Of a stretch of 64,000 nucleotides of DNA, positions 1-12,025 are shown one piece after another. Under the pieces are notes generated by a model. It was not told the DNA's origin and made no database searches. It saw nothing but the letters and a program-made list of their open reading frames with translations. The DNA is from Malachius bipustulatus (taxonomy: Eukaryota; Arthropoda; Insecta; Coleoptera; Melyridae), in the NCBI GenBank assembly GCA_910589415.1, contig OU342634.1, positions 16,303,144-16,367,143 on the forward strand. The letters are read 5' to 3'. The position numbers and the translations under genes are program-made. The stretch's first letter is position 1. The number at the start of each line of letters is the position of its first letter.

Positions 1-693
1 TTCGAAGCTTGATGTCTCACTTCGGATAGATTTTAGATTTAACATCTGTATTTACAGGGTGATCTCGAAAAATCAACTGTTTACTCTGCGAAGTGCGTAT
101 AGTTTTTTTGAACCTCATTTTGAAGCTAAAATTTCAAGCAAAATTCAGGGACAAAAATTGCCTCAGGACAAACATAAAAAAACAAAGAATTGCATAAAAA
201 ATTACTCAAATTTAGGTTTCTTCTGGAAATTGGTTTCGGGAGGAAAACTGATGGAATCAGCTATCTTTCTTACCAGAGAATGGTTCGTAACCATCGTTGT
301 AACAATCGCTAGCTCGTTTTAGTCAGTACTGCATTGTTGCAATTTTTGTAATGATGGTTACGAACCATTCTCCGGTAAGAAAAATCGCCGATTTCTCCTG
401 ATTCCATCAGTTTTCCTCCCAAAACCTATTTCCAGAAGAAACTTAAATTTGAGTAATTTTTTTGCAATCTTTTGTTTTTTATGTTTGTTCTGATCAATTT
501 TCGTCCCTGAATTTTCTTGTCCAAAGTTTTAGCTTCAATATGAGGCTAAAATTTCCAAAATCAGTTGGCGAGGAAAAAACTATAGGCTTGAAGAGAAAAC
601 ATTTGATTTTTCGAGATCACCCTGTAAATACAGGTGCATGTTAATCCAAAATCTAAAAACCATTCAAGGTAAGACATACTCGCAAAGCTTCGA
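1..693. mobile_element. Foldback element with ACAGGGTG core ends
   Basis: A large imperfect palindrome. TTCGAAGCTT at 1 is answered by AAGCTTCGAA at 684-693. GATCTCGAAAAATCAA at 61-76 is answered by its reverse complement at 603-618. The segment 271-295 is answered at 353-377, close to the centre near 324. Inside the outer arms lies a second boundary, ACAGGGTG at about 55 and CACCCTGT at about 618-625, the end sequence shared by many other foldbacks in this window. This may be one element or one nested in a palindromic flank. No long coding frame is present. Confidence 0.8.
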
Positions 694-714
694 AATTTAC
701 TCATCAAAACTTAC

Positions 715-2252
715 AATAAAATTTTGGTGATTGTTAAGAACAGGGGCCACTCGCACTCCAACATACTATATATACCACGCGATAGGTCTACTCACTAGGA
801 ACTTCGTGGTAAAAATCTTATCCGCCGGTAATGTATAATAAGGGAGTTATAGGGTCTAGAAGAAAACGTGTGTAAATTATATCTAATACGGATCTGGCAG
901 TAGATAGGTAATACACTAGTAGCAGCCGTAGTGACTAAGGTCACTGACATCGCCGGAGGATGCAGGTTGCGTCAAGATCATTGAGTTAGACGGCGACCCA
1001 GACCCAACGCCGGAATGGGTAATGGGAAGCGGAAGGCGACCCTTGAAATAAATGGGAATAAATTCAAACACGTAAATAAACAAATATGAATCGAGATCGA
1101 ACGATACATTCAACACAGTGGAGGGGGGCCAGCGTAGGGGTAAAACCGTCGCGATAGAGCAACTGATCATTCAACATGTAATAGACTCGTAATCGTATCG
1201 GAATTCGGAAAGAGTTAGTTTAAAGTTGGCCTGGCTCATTGAACGATGTGAACGCTCGTAGGCAGGCAGGGACTTCCCCGCGGTACCGTGAGGTGGGGAA
1301 CGTCGCTTGCTGATGTAGAGGAATCAATTACGGAGGAGAGGGATTGTGGCATTCTGATCTAGCCCACGCCGGAGGACGGATCATTTTATATTCATAATAT
1401 TTACGATTGTTCACCTTTCCTTTCATATACGGTCTACATTAAAATACGTTCACATTTCCATTTGTGCCTTTTCGTGCCTTTTAATAGAGACTCGCATTCG
1501 TATCGGAAAGTGTTAGTTTAAAGTTGAAGGTGTCGAAGGGCGCGATCCTATCTACTTATCAAAACGAAAAAAAGCAGTGCGATATAATACGTGTACGGGG
1601 TGTGAGATAAGTGATGGAGCGGGGTATGTTTTGTTTGCGGACGAGCGGGACAGTTTTTCCTTGCCCTAACAAATTGTCAACTGGTGTAACCGGGATATTA
1701 TGGAAATATGTACATCAGGTGAGTGTATAATTAATTTTCCATAAATGCGTAAATCGTTCTCGCAATGCACTGTATTCTGTTGCTTGGGAAGGGAGATAAC
1801 AATGATGGGAGGGGAAATGGTGGTAGGATAGGGGGGGGGGACAAGGGGAAGTAGGCTACCACAAAAAGATGTAATATTGTGCAATATTATGCGCAACGGT
1901 ACGCATTGAAATTTAAACGGCGACAGGGACGGACTGAGGAAGCTATCTGCAAGCGGTGATGCCTTTCTGCTCGGATGACCTTAGCGAAGCGTCTCTCTCT
2001 TAGAGAAAAGTGACCTTAGTTTTAAAGTGACCTTAATAGAAGTGCTCAAAACTAGCGAAAATAGAATCTAGTGCGTGTATTTTACCCACCCAGCACCCCT
2101 ATTCGCTCCACGGTCCCGTAAGTTTGTTGGGATAACACCGGGAAAAAACACCTTCAAAATGTGAAACTACATAAAAATCGCAACTGAATAGTGTAAAAAT
2201 CGCAAGTCAATGCGAGTGGCCCATCTCCTTAACATTTACCAAAATTTTATTT
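715..2252. mobile_element. TIR element of about 1.54 kb, no transposase seen
   Basis: The arm at 715-755 matches the reverse complement of 2211-2252 over about 41 bp with few differences; both contain AATAAAATTTTGG and GGGCCACTCGCA. The interior holds a direct repeat of about 40 bp (1183-1226 and 1485-1525) but no convincing coding frame. I could not define a target duplication, so the superfamily is open. It is probably a non-autonomous DNA transposon. Confidence 0.65.
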
Positions 2253-2368
2253 GGAAAATGGGGGTAAGAAAACCCAGGAGTGATTATTCCCGTCTTCTTG
2301 ATATGCACAATCAAAATATTATTTCATAAAATCCTTGAAAGTCAAGAATTGAGTAAAATTAATTATTA

Positions 2369-2374
2369 TTTATT
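2369..2374 (-). promoter_or_regulatory. Polyadenylation signal of serpin 1
   Basis: AATAAA on the minus strand, 25 bases beyond the serpin 1 stop codon (2401-2399). The short spacing suggests a very short 3' UTR. Confidence 0.5.
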
Positions 2375-2398
2375 TTTGACAAAACAGGACAAAATTTT

Positions 2399-3842
2399 TT
2401 ACTCTTCACGAAAACGACCAATTTTTCTCCTTGGTGGAGTGTCATAAAAAACTAGTCTCGTGTTGGTCAATTGATTGACAATTATGTAGATAAAAAAGTG
2501 GACAAGAAGCTCAAAATTCCCAGAACTTTGGACATTCTCCATAGATATGGCTGCATTCTGAGCAGCATAAAATATTTTACCTGAAGCGCCTGCTGCTTCC
2601 AAACCGTCTTCATCTACATTCAAGTAAGTCGCTGTCTTGACTTTGGTGACAAAAAGTGGTTCTTTATCCTGGAATATTCCTGATAAGTCACAACTGGAAG
2701 CGTCGAACAGTTCTTCGAGACCGAGCTAAAAGTGAAGAGAATTTCGATAATAAATTAATTTGGAAAGATATTATAAATGTTTTCAACTTACATGTTTTAA
2801 AGCTTCTTCAATATCGATCGAATCTTCTATTTTAAATTTTGGAAAATGTATTCTAACTTTTCTTCTAACGCCCTCAACAAAATTAAAATTATTTTGAGTG
2901 AGTTTCTCTTCCAATTCTTCAATTCCATTTTTATCAAACGGCAAGAAGGCGATCATACTAAACTCTTGATTGGTAAAAGGTAGTTCTATAACTTTGGCTC
3001 CCAAAGTGGGATCGTTATTAAAACTCACTCTAGCGTCAAGATACATAAACGGAACTTGCACTGCAGTATTTTTATCAACATAAAAAGTACCGTCTTGGGT
3101 GACTTCTTTCATGAAACCATTGTACCAAGATCCTTTGAAATAAATCACATTTGCCAGTACCATATGAGTGTCCACGTTTAGAGAAGAAGGATCAATAAGC
3201 TTATCGATTCGATTTTCAGATCTTTCCTTCACCCACGAATTTATTTTTTCGGCTGCGTCTTGATTATCGGAGAAATCAACGGATTCAACCTCCGAGTGAA
3301 ACTGATTCGTGGTGACTTGCTTAAATTCCGAATTGAAAGCGTGATCAGATTTGACGTAAATTTTATTCGCAACTGACAATTTTATATCCTTCTTGTTGTT
3401 GAGATCGGTAAAAATCTTGTCAAAAGTTTCAGCACTTGACGTCTTTTCGGGAAGATATAAAGCTTGTTTTAATAAAGCTTTTGTGGAACCTTCTGCACCT
3501 TGATATATCGTCGAAAGAATCGAATAGACACTGAATGGGGAATAGAGTAAGTTTCCAGGCTTATTTTTGAGGTATGTGTGAAGATTTGATGTGAATTTGA
3601 TTTCAGAGGATAGAAGCTCATTCTCGGAATTTTCGTCTGACTTTGAATGGTGTAACAAACTGAGAAAAATCACCGCGTAAAGAGCGGTGGCTACAACTGT
3701 TAAAAAAACAAATTAAGTGACATCATAAGTAGGTAGAGTATAAATAAAGTATAAATAAAGGTAAAATTGTTTTTTACAACAATTTTCATGTTTGATTTTT
3801 ATGTAATCAGAACTCACTTATTATAGAAGTGGTATCGTGCAT
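2399..3842 (-). CDS. Serpin 1, secreted serine protease inhibitor
   Basis: Three exons read on the minus strand: 3842-3818 (25 nt, phase 1), 3696-2792 (905 nt) and 2725-2399. Donors are GTGAGT and GTAAGT, acceptors CAG and TAG. The joined frame is 418 residues, a normal serpin length. Residues 1-25 form a hydrophobic leader (VATALYAVIFLSLL), so the product is secreted. Serpin landmarks follow in order: SPFSVYSILSTIYQGA (helix B), VANKIYV, INSWVKERSENRIDKLI (helix F), NVIYFKGSW (strand 3A), VIELPF and the C-terminal strands. The hinge reads DEDGLEAAGASG; P15 Gly and small P12-P8 residues fit an inhibitor, though P14 is Leu instead of Thr. Counting from the hinge puts P1 near an AAQN segment, so the target protease is unclear. 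The usual ADHPF near the C-terminus reads LVHFF here. A second possible first exon lies at 4903-4879. Orthology was not established. Confidence 0.9.
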
Positions 3843-3960
3843 TGCAGAAACTGTTGCTTGGTGGGGATAATGTAGGCAGGTGTAGCTGTAGCTATACGAT
3901 TCTTTTCCGACGGCAGGTCACATGACAGCACCCTCTTCGAGAGGATGCCGAAAAAAAGGG
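3843..3960 (-). promoter_or_regulatory. Serpin 1 proximal promoter and 5' UTR
   Basis: The block directly upstream of the serpin 1 start has a degenerate inverted copy at about 4405-4540. Shared pieces include GACCTGCCGT, GAATCGTA and AAGCAAC, in the same order and at similar distances from TGCACGAT. No TATA box is obvious. Confidence 0.4.
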
Positions 3961-4404
3961 GAATGACCAGGTATCTTTGAAAATTAAGGCATGAATTCTT
4001 TCTTTTGGCATTTTTTTACAATAGAAGCAGGTTGGATATAAAGTCAACGAGTCAAAAGTGGTTTATTTTTGTAGAAATTCCCTAAATCTGAAGAAATTAT
4101 TATACAAAATAATTTTTAAATGAAAGTAAAACATAAAAAAAATCTGCAAGTCAACCAGCGTCTTCAAGAGTTTTTGCCTCTTGAAGTTTTTCTTTAACTA
4201 AAACGCTTCTTTTACCCGAAACTAATCCATAAAGTTTACACATTCTTGTTTTTGTCATTTGTTTCGGGAGAAGGGACGAATTTAAAAAAAAAACTTTGTA
4301 AAAAAACAACCAAATTGCTAAAATGTTGCTAAAAAATAAAAAATCATGCCCGAAAATTGAGGAGTTTTTCGGAAAACATTTTACCAGCCTTTTGTTGTCA
4401 GCTT

Positions 4405-4540
4405 CTCCATCTGGAAGAGGACACGGTCGCGTGACCTGCCGTTTGGAGGAGGGGGGGGGGAGGAATCGTAGCCAGACACATCCTAACAACATCTCCACTA
4501 AGCAACGGCGTTAACGGTGCACGATATTATTTAATAATAA
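4405..4540 (+). pseudogene. Inverted relic of serpin 1 promoter and first exon
   Basis: Read on the plus strand, this block follows the serpin 1 upstream region from GAAGAGG through GACCTGCCGT, GAATCGTA and AAGCAAC to GTGCACGATA, where serpin 1 has ATGCACGATA. The ATG has become GTG and a run of G has expanded at about 4450-4460. No serpin exon follows on the plus strand. I read it as the 5' end of a divergently oriented serpin copy that lost its body, or as a local inverted duplication. Confidence 0.55.
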
Positions 4541-4878
4541 TGAAATTTCTCAAAAATATTATTGTCCGTGCAAAATTTCAGATTTCTAGTTGAAATAATA
4601 ATTAGGTATTATGAATGGAAAATTATGTATCAATATATTTCCACTTTTTATATTATGGAAATATGTTTTTTTTTATGATCGATGAACAAACTCCACATAT
4701 TAATTCAAATAAAAAAAGCCGAGATTAGCATAGTTACATTCAGAGGCACCCGCGTGTGTAATTTTCTTTAGGTATGCAATTAATTTGACTGAGAAGCAAA
4801 ACAAAGCCATGATAGTGACGCAATATAAATAAAACGCACCTAATAATAGTAGCATCATAAAAAATTATTTATACTTAC

Positions 4879-4903
4879 ATTTACTAGCAGTTTTAGTCCC
4901 CAT
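4879..4903 (-). CDS. Candidate alternative first exon of serpin 1
   Basis: On the minus strand an ATG at 4903-4901 opens MGTKTASK and runs 25 nt to a GTAAGT donor, ending in phase 1. Length and phase equal those of the assigned first exon (3842-3818). Splicing to exon 2 would give MGTKTASKF followed by VATALYAVIF, a good signal peptide with lysines ahead of the hydrophobic core. The alternative first exon gives MHDTTSIII at the same place. The match may be chance, since the segment is short; transcript data would decide. Confidence 0.4.
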
Positions 4904-5751
4904 AATGAGCTCACTAAATAAATTTTATCTCGTCAGAAGTTAACTAGGCCAGACAGTCCATCTTCAATCAATTTAATATCAGCTACTACCTACCTACATA
5001 CAGTGCAGAAAATGAATTTAGTACCTAATTAACTTGAATATTATGGTGAAGAAATTATTTAAGATTGAAAGGTCAATAATGTGAGTAGAATACCATTAGA
5101 TTAAGTACCTACTACTTAGTACTTATAATAGTACAAGTGCTCGTATACACTTTTGCAATTACTTACCGCTATTTCACCAGGTATAAGGTTGCAACGAAGA
5201 ATAAATTTATAATAAATCAGTAAGTACCTACTATTATTGTGAGAATAGTTATTATGACTTACGAATGAGAATTTACTAGAAAAAGTCAACACTTTGTGCG
5301 TTGTTTTCTATTCATGCAACAAAAACAACTGGACAAATATTAATATTATTATTTATTTCAGTCAGATAAACTGCTTGAGTAGCGATTAATAATCAAAAAT
5401 TCCAGTGAGTAATAATCGGACATACGAGATGATAGTGTAGTGAGAAACCTACAATCAGTTCAAATTTCATGGAATTAATTCCTTAAAATATTTAAATTAT
5501 GTTCTTTTGCAATGACAAGAACAGATTAATGTTTCCTTGCATTAATTTATAAATTATAAACTGCTTTTTTCTTCAAAACGTGGAACGATTATTTGAAAGG
5601 ACTTTAATTACACTTATCACAAACTAATGGACTAAATTTATACAGTGTGGAACATCCTAATGGAATAAATTCCATATCTCAAAAATATGTGAATATTTAT
5701 GAAAACATCATAGACAATTCGATTTTGGATTCTGAAATGACATCACCTAAC
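4904..5751. other. Intergenic, no gene seen
   Basis: AT-rich DNA with scattered TACCTA/TAGGTA motifs. Neither strand carries a frame with recognisable protein features. It ends at the target duplication of the long LTR. Confidence 0.6.
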
Positions 5752-5755
5752 GTAC
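5752..5755. repeat. Target site duplication GTAC, left
   Basis: GTAC directly before the LTR start TGAAATGG is repeated at 9482-9485 directly after its end GTTACA. Confidence 0.8.
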
Positions 5756-6538
5756 TGAAATGGATCGCACCTAGGTAGGATGATAAGGAAATTATTTCCA
5801 TCGCCCTCGTTAAATCAGCCCAAACCGAAAAAGCAAACAGTGCAAGAATAGGTACGTAAATACCTGAAGGTAAAATTGTTAGGAAATTAAATCGCAACTA
5901 CGCGCCCTAAAATCCAATGAAATATTGAAGCCAGCATATTAGATATTCAGAAAAGAGAATCGCTCTAGCTAAAAATATTCCAGCGCTTTAAGAAGACATC
6001 CGAAGGACCGGCAAAGCTAGGGTAGAGACGCACCAGATGTTAAGGCAGGCATTGTATCAAGACACTCTCGATCCGCGTGACGGAGAATGGGTTGACCTAC
6101 ATACAAGACCGGGTGGAAAGATTTGTGAAATCGTGAATCAAACAATAACCCCTTGCAAAGACAATAGTAAGTCGCTAGGTATTCCACCCACGATAATGAA
6201 AATTAAACCAATCAATAAAGCGAAAAAATAAATGAAGGTAGCCGGAAATTCATCGCGATCCCGAAATAGCAAGCAGGTGAAAACGCGAGATGAAAGTTAA
6301 GCCGGTGTAATTATAATAGTTAGGTACAATGAAAAGACGAAAACGCGTCGGTCGATTTTAAGGAAAATTTAGGTAGTTGAAGTTCAGGACGATTCAGTAA
6401 GGTAGCCGCGAGATCAACTTGCCAAATCTTAAGACCAGTGAGATATGATAAGGAATAAAACACATAAAATCACGATATAAGGCAGTGCCAATAAGGTGCA
6501 TTGTTGCGTGTTGTGTTTAGAAAGCGGGACCCTGCGTC

Positions 6539-6546
6539 TATAAAAG
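6539..6546 (+). promoter_or_regulatory. TATA box of LTR A
   Basis: TATAAAAG followed by GCAGACC. The same box with similar flanks sits at 40995-41002 on the minus strand in copy B, at a similar distance from the LTR start (783 versus 731 bp). Confidence 0.6.
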
Positions 6547-6664
6547 CAGACCACTTACAGCAGCTCAAGACAGATGAAGATCAGCTTCCAAGTAGGTCGC
6601 ATCTAACTCCTTAACCCTTTAGTCGTTGTCCAGAGATGGCCCAGGCAGCGACTCCTTCTGTAAC

Positions 6665-7010
6665 CAACAACTCGGCCAGAGACGACTTTATGTGAACTCC
6701 AGCCGAATTGTCCTCCTTCAACCTGAGAATTGCCATTGCCAATTTAGTTAGGGTCAAATCGCACCCGAACAAACTTCTAATCACAATTCTTAACCAGCAG
6801 TTCGGCCAGAGACGACTTTATGTGAACTCCAGCCGAATTATTGTCCTTCTTCAACCTGAGAATTTCCATTGCCAATTTAGTTAGGATCAAATAGCACCCA
6901 AACAAACTTCTAATCACAATTTTTACCAAGCAGTTCGGCCAGAGACGGCCTTGTGTGAACTCCAGCCGAATTGTCCTTCCTAAACCCAGGAAAACCCCTT
7001 GAGAAATTAG
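6665..7010 (+). repeat. Tandem repeat of about 130 bp inside LTR A
   Basis: About 2.4 units, each starting TCGGCCAGAGACG and running through GTGAACTCCAGCCGAATT. Units begin near 6668, 6797 and 6933. Copy B has a different short-period repeat at the equivalent place. Confidence 0.8.
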
Positions 7011-9481
7011 TTAGGGCAGATATCATTTCAACCACATTTCCGACAACGTAAAACAATCAACCCTATCCGCAATGTTCACGTGCACAGGCCCCATTTTAAA
7101 TCAAGTAAAATAATCAGTTAGGTATTAGGCGGCACAGTAAAGAGTAGGTACCTGTGCAATTACGTCAATAAATAGAAGGAAAGAAATACTTCAACAAATA
7201 ATTACAAATTCACGTATAGGAAATCGAGAGAGAGCTAGGAGGAAAGTAGGAAAATCAAACCCAGGAGGAATAACATGTGAATAAAACGGCCCATGATTAG
7301 AAATAATTCAACCATCCTATTTATCAAAGAGTCCGAGTTTATTTAGTGCAGATGTAGGCAATAAATGTTCCTTTAAATTATACGATATTAGAAAGTGAGA
7401 GGAATTCCTTCGCCATTGTATGGCACCATGAATGAAGATCACAATACATAGCAGAGCACCCTCCGATATAGAACAGGTCCAGATAGAACAAGGCAGCGTT
7501 GTCAGATGTAGCACCTTCTGCTCGCATACAGTATTAGGAATTACTAGTTCCATTACAACACCCGATTAGGATTTATAATAGGTACTCGATTACCACACGT
7601 TGGGGGAGGCATTCATCTCGATGTCCAGATGAAGACCTCGGGTAGCCGGTAAAAGAGCATGACTCTTTAAAGTGGAAATCGCAGCACGCCACGGGGCAAT
7701 AAAACACCCGCAGTTGTAGGATAGGCAAATCAGCGAATAGAGAATCAAAATCACCAAAATTAGACTGGCCTCGAGAGTGGGTAAAGCCAAGTTAGATTCA
7801 AAAACCAAATTGATCATTATAAGGTCGTTTTTCCGAATCTTTTCTAACCAGATTTTATACACACCTAAATCTTTATGTGACAAACGCTATTATTATGTTT
7901 CTCATCATACTATCTACGCTCTTTGGGGTGATAGGCCGACGTACTCGTGTTACTGGCGGACAGGTGGCTGGTACCGATACAAAAGATTAAGTAATTTGTC
8001 TGTAAACAAGCCTAAACATGAATGATAAACAAAAGTCCAGCATTTTCAATCATTAACTAGATTAATGGTTAAAGAGTCGTGGTCTGTAGTATGGTCAGAT
8101 AATAATCACGTTGAGGAACAAAGATTTTTGAGAGAAAGAACGGAGCCAACATGCTCTGGATAATTAATTAAGGTGTGTAGTAAAATCTACAATTATACAG
8201 TTGATCGAGGTTTCAATCTGAAAAGCACTCGAATGACGAGTAAGGTAATATAATTATGTGACGTAAAAGTCGCCTTACGGGGCAGCATCGACAGGTGCAA
8301 TAAAAGGTATAACAGTGACAAATGCCTACGGGCAAGGTAACATATGTGACATAAAGGTCGCCTGACGAGGCAGCAGCGACGGGTGCAATAAAAGGTAGAA
8401 CAATACAAATAACAACAAGGTATACAAAGTGATAACTAAATACGGTATCACCCAGGTTATGATTAAAGTAAACGGAGGTGAAATAATTCACATTCCTAGG
8501 TAAATCAACTGTGAAACTAAAATCCTTAAGTAAAAGAGAATCGGAAGGAACGATTTTATAAGAGATACGAAATCAACATTTAGGAGAAGTGGCAACCCCG
8601 TACTCGAATGAGCCCTGAAAGACTAGAACATCTTAAGCGGCCAGAATCGCTGTAGTTCGATAACTGAACTTGCCACCAGCGGCCTAGGCGCGAAATTCAA
8701 CCCGAGTCAGACCCACAGGGCGACTCCGCTAGATCTACAGGGTGATTCTCCCGATTGAATATACACGATAAATTCGTACGAGAAATTGAATAGGTAAACA
8801 GACAGACATTTCCGCAATATACCGGATAGTCTGTAACCGCAATGGTTGTTGTCTTTAATTAATTCAAGCAGTTGCTTGAAATGAAATCAAAGAAAATAGG
8901 AAAAGGAAATTAGGCAAAGAAAATCGTTGAGTAGGTAATCAGACAGACATTCCCGCAATATACCGGGTAGTCTGTAACCAAAACAAAAGCAAAACAAAAT
9001 AATAAGAAAGCACAGGTGTGCAAAAGAGTGGAATCCGAAATGGATTGGAGTTTGAAAAATACATGAAAGGGATTCATCATTCGCTTTCCATTGTTTTGTA
9101 CTCTCTATGCAATATCACAGCCCCTCTCGCCCTTCACCATTTTACGCCCTTGCAAACGAATTATCTCGCTCATCATTCGCTTTTAGACATCTAATAGGAA
9201 GTCCACCGTTAACAACAGGTCTTAGATAATTTCCCCGCTTTTCTGTGGGAAATCCCAATCAACCGAGGTAGAAGAAAATCCCAGTAGGTTCTTTTGCGCA
9301 TCCGTTTCGGCCATAGTAATCCTGGCATACCTCAATCAAAGAGCAGGGGTGACTACGGTAATGACAACGGTAAACACAACGAGGAAAACACAACGGTCCT
9401 ATTAGGGGAAACCCAGGGGTAAATAGACGATCACAGTGGCTTTTCGCGAAAGACCATGGGACCCGGGGTCGTGTCGTTACA

Positions 9482-12025
9482 GTACAAATTTCATGCCTAA
9501 GTTCAACCTCCTTCGAGTGGCTGTTATTTGTAACATTACGCGAGCCCATGCAGGAGCAAAAATTTTTGTCTCATAGATTTTACGCGTATATTGTCTGACC
9601 TGATCAAATTTTTAAAAATTTTATCAAAAATGTTACCGAACTGTACCACAGGAATCTAGCCATCTAGCAAAAGTGCCATCTAGCGCTTCGGGGCGAACCT
9701 AACAACGATTTAAACAATTACTTTCGTGAATAATAAAATGAAACTACTCTCAAAATTACTTCAGGGAGGTTGTGTGAATTGATATCGAAGAAAAAATCCA
9801 ATTCACGTACTAATTTTGGTGTTAGGTCCGCCCTGAACGAATAGATGTCGCTAGTCTCAGTGTCGTCGACAAAATGTGGATTTCAGTGAGAGTTTCCTAT
9901 AATTTAGTTCAAGGTATTTGCTCTAAGATACCGAAAATACATTTGTGAGACGCCAGCAGAGTAGCGCGAACCCGGGAGGCAACTTAAAAAAAATAAAAAT
10001 GAGACAAAAAAAGTATCATAGCAACTTCACCTCTTTCACTAGTGAGTTTGTTTGACTATGAAAGATAGCTCTACTTACAGGTGAAGTTGTAGCGGTTCAA
10101 ATAAATTTACCGAATGAGCAATGCTTGCAGGAGATTGGAACAGCAACTCAGTCATTTCTCTTCCAGTCTTCCACGATGTCGGACAAGTATCGTATCTGTT
10201 ATAGATGATGCTGCCTGATGGCGTGGACGTCACAGGAACATTTATTGCATTAATTAATTGAGTCTATCAAGAACACAAATTTCACGACTTCCGTTGTTTT
10301 ATTTAATCGTGGCCAGGAAGATGCTTTAAAACGAATATGATTAACTTCCGGTAACACTTTTGTTTATTCGCATGTTACGAATTGACAGCATTATGACGGC
10401 CGTCCGCGGATATCTTGTTAGAAAGCTAATTCTCGAAACGGAGATTAACACTCGTTGGACCTTCGGTCTCGGAAGCGAATGTGGTTAGGATAATTTTGTA
10501 GAAACGATTTAGTTTCTAGATATGGAGATAAGAGTTAACATAAAAATGGTAATAGGTAAGAAAAATATAATGTGCAGAAGAGGCTTGCTGTTCTCGTTCA
10601 TCCGACCGCTTTCTTCTACTCGCCTCTCCCTTCTGTCTCTCCGACGCTCTCTGTCTCTGCTCTACCGCGCGTCGCTCGTCTCTTCTCCAATGGCGAAACC
10701 TTATGTCATTTTCAACATACCCTATTCGCAACTTCTCACGCGTATGTTCTCTTCTCTTTCTAGATTACCCCTTTAAGTATGTGCGGTGTATGCATCAGAT
10801 TATGTCGTAATCGTAAGATCGCAACTAACCGAAGGTCCGTAAATTTAAACACGATGTTGTTTTAGGAAAGGTTGTTAACAATTTTTTTGCTTGAAAGAAT
10901 AATTTTTATTTTGAAGTTAAAATACGCGTAGATAGACTTTAACTTCCCATTAAAAATTTAGGGGTTATAAGTGCCACTGAAAATTTGTACCGTGCAGGTG
11001 TCCCAAAAAAAAATTGCAACAAAAAACCTGAAGGAAGAACTCTTACATATTTTCCAGGAATGACCTAAGGTTTAACATTTTCAACATTTTAACAATCATT
11101 TAGTGTATCTTGGAGTTCTTGAACGTGTATTTCCCTGTAGTTCCCAGATACTTCACACGTATTTCCCGGTTAATATCAGGTATTCCCCGGTCATTAAAAC
11201 GTCAGTTAACTTATGTAAACTGTAAAATGTTTACAGTAACATTTTTTGATTGAAGGTTGAGCAGCTGCACAAAAGGATGTTTCATTAAAATATTACAGCC
11301 CGTATATTGCAGCTCTTTAATAGAATAAAATTTTATCGGGGATTTTGCAAAATTTAAAATTAGAGAAGAGTAATATATTTTTGGAAACTAAATAATTGTA
11401 TATAGTTTTTTGAAAGAAACTAAAGAAAAGAAGTTCTAGAAAAGAAGAAAAGAATGTTATAGCTCTTGATGAACAAACATACCCACTACACTGCTACCTT
11501 TTTGACCAGTCTTTTTATTTATTTTTTATTGGAGGGGTAGTAATAAATAAGTATTAATGTCTTTTTGAGCTTTATCTGTATGATTTATATTACAAATCAT
11601 TTCCTTGAAAGAAATTAATTGAAAATCCCTAGACTTACTAAAATTTTGAGTCAACTTCATTGCTCGTATTCACAAAGAATTCAAGATTTGGTTTGTTAAA
11701 TTTGAATTCTATAAGATCTGATAGGCTAAAACGTCTAGCAAGTCATACTTAAATGTTTATTATTTTTTTATTAAAAAAAAAACTATTTTACAATATAATT
11801 AAATGATAAAAAATAATATATGAACAAGTAGGATTAATTTGTTGCAACATCATAATATAGTGATAATTTTTAGAGGTCCTATTAATGCCAATTAAAAGAT
11901 AAAAAGGTAAGAATAATGAACTCAACTTAACAAATATTTTCTTTACAGAACTATTTTGATACTGATAAGTAGTAATAAATTTTAAGTGCATAATTTACAT
12001 GTAACATAATAATAGTTTCTCTTCA
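9482..12025. other. Intergenic between LTR A and serpin 2
   Basis: Starts with the right GTAC duplication (9482-9485). It contains an imperfect inverted repeat of about 26 bp at roughly 9672-9850 (CTAGCGCTTCGGGGCGAACC), possibly a decayed small MITE. A C/T-rich, more GC-balanced stretch lies at about 10600-10700. Short overlapping frames in that stretch show no protein features. AATAAA on the minus strand at about 11755-11760 could serve serpin 2 but is distant. Confidence 0.5.

Larger units (their letters stand above)
5756..9481 (+). mobile_element. Very long solo LTR, copy A (3.7 kb)
   Basis: It starts TGAAATGGAT and ends CGTTACA, flanked by a perfect 4-bp duplication GTAC. The inverted copy B at 38913-41733 has the same ends and its own 4-bp duplication, which fixes both boundaries. 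A TATAAAAG box lies at 6539-6546, 783 bp into the element, with matching sequence downstream of it in copy B; this marks a probable U3/R junction. No direct repeat joins the two ends and no gag, pol or env frame is present, so each copy looks like a solo LTR left by recombination. TG..CA ends and a 4-bp duplication are usual for Gypsy-type elements, but the length is unusually large. A large non-autonomous element is the alternative. Confidence 0.8.

Noticed and set aside
4151..4498. Minus-strand 115-codon frame
   Set aside because: It crosses the inverted serpin promoter relic and low-complexity A and G runs; no protein features.
10516..10776. Overlapping frames on both strands near 10.6 kb
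   Set aside because: They arise from a C/T-rich stretch; none has a domain, signal peptide or splice context that convinces.
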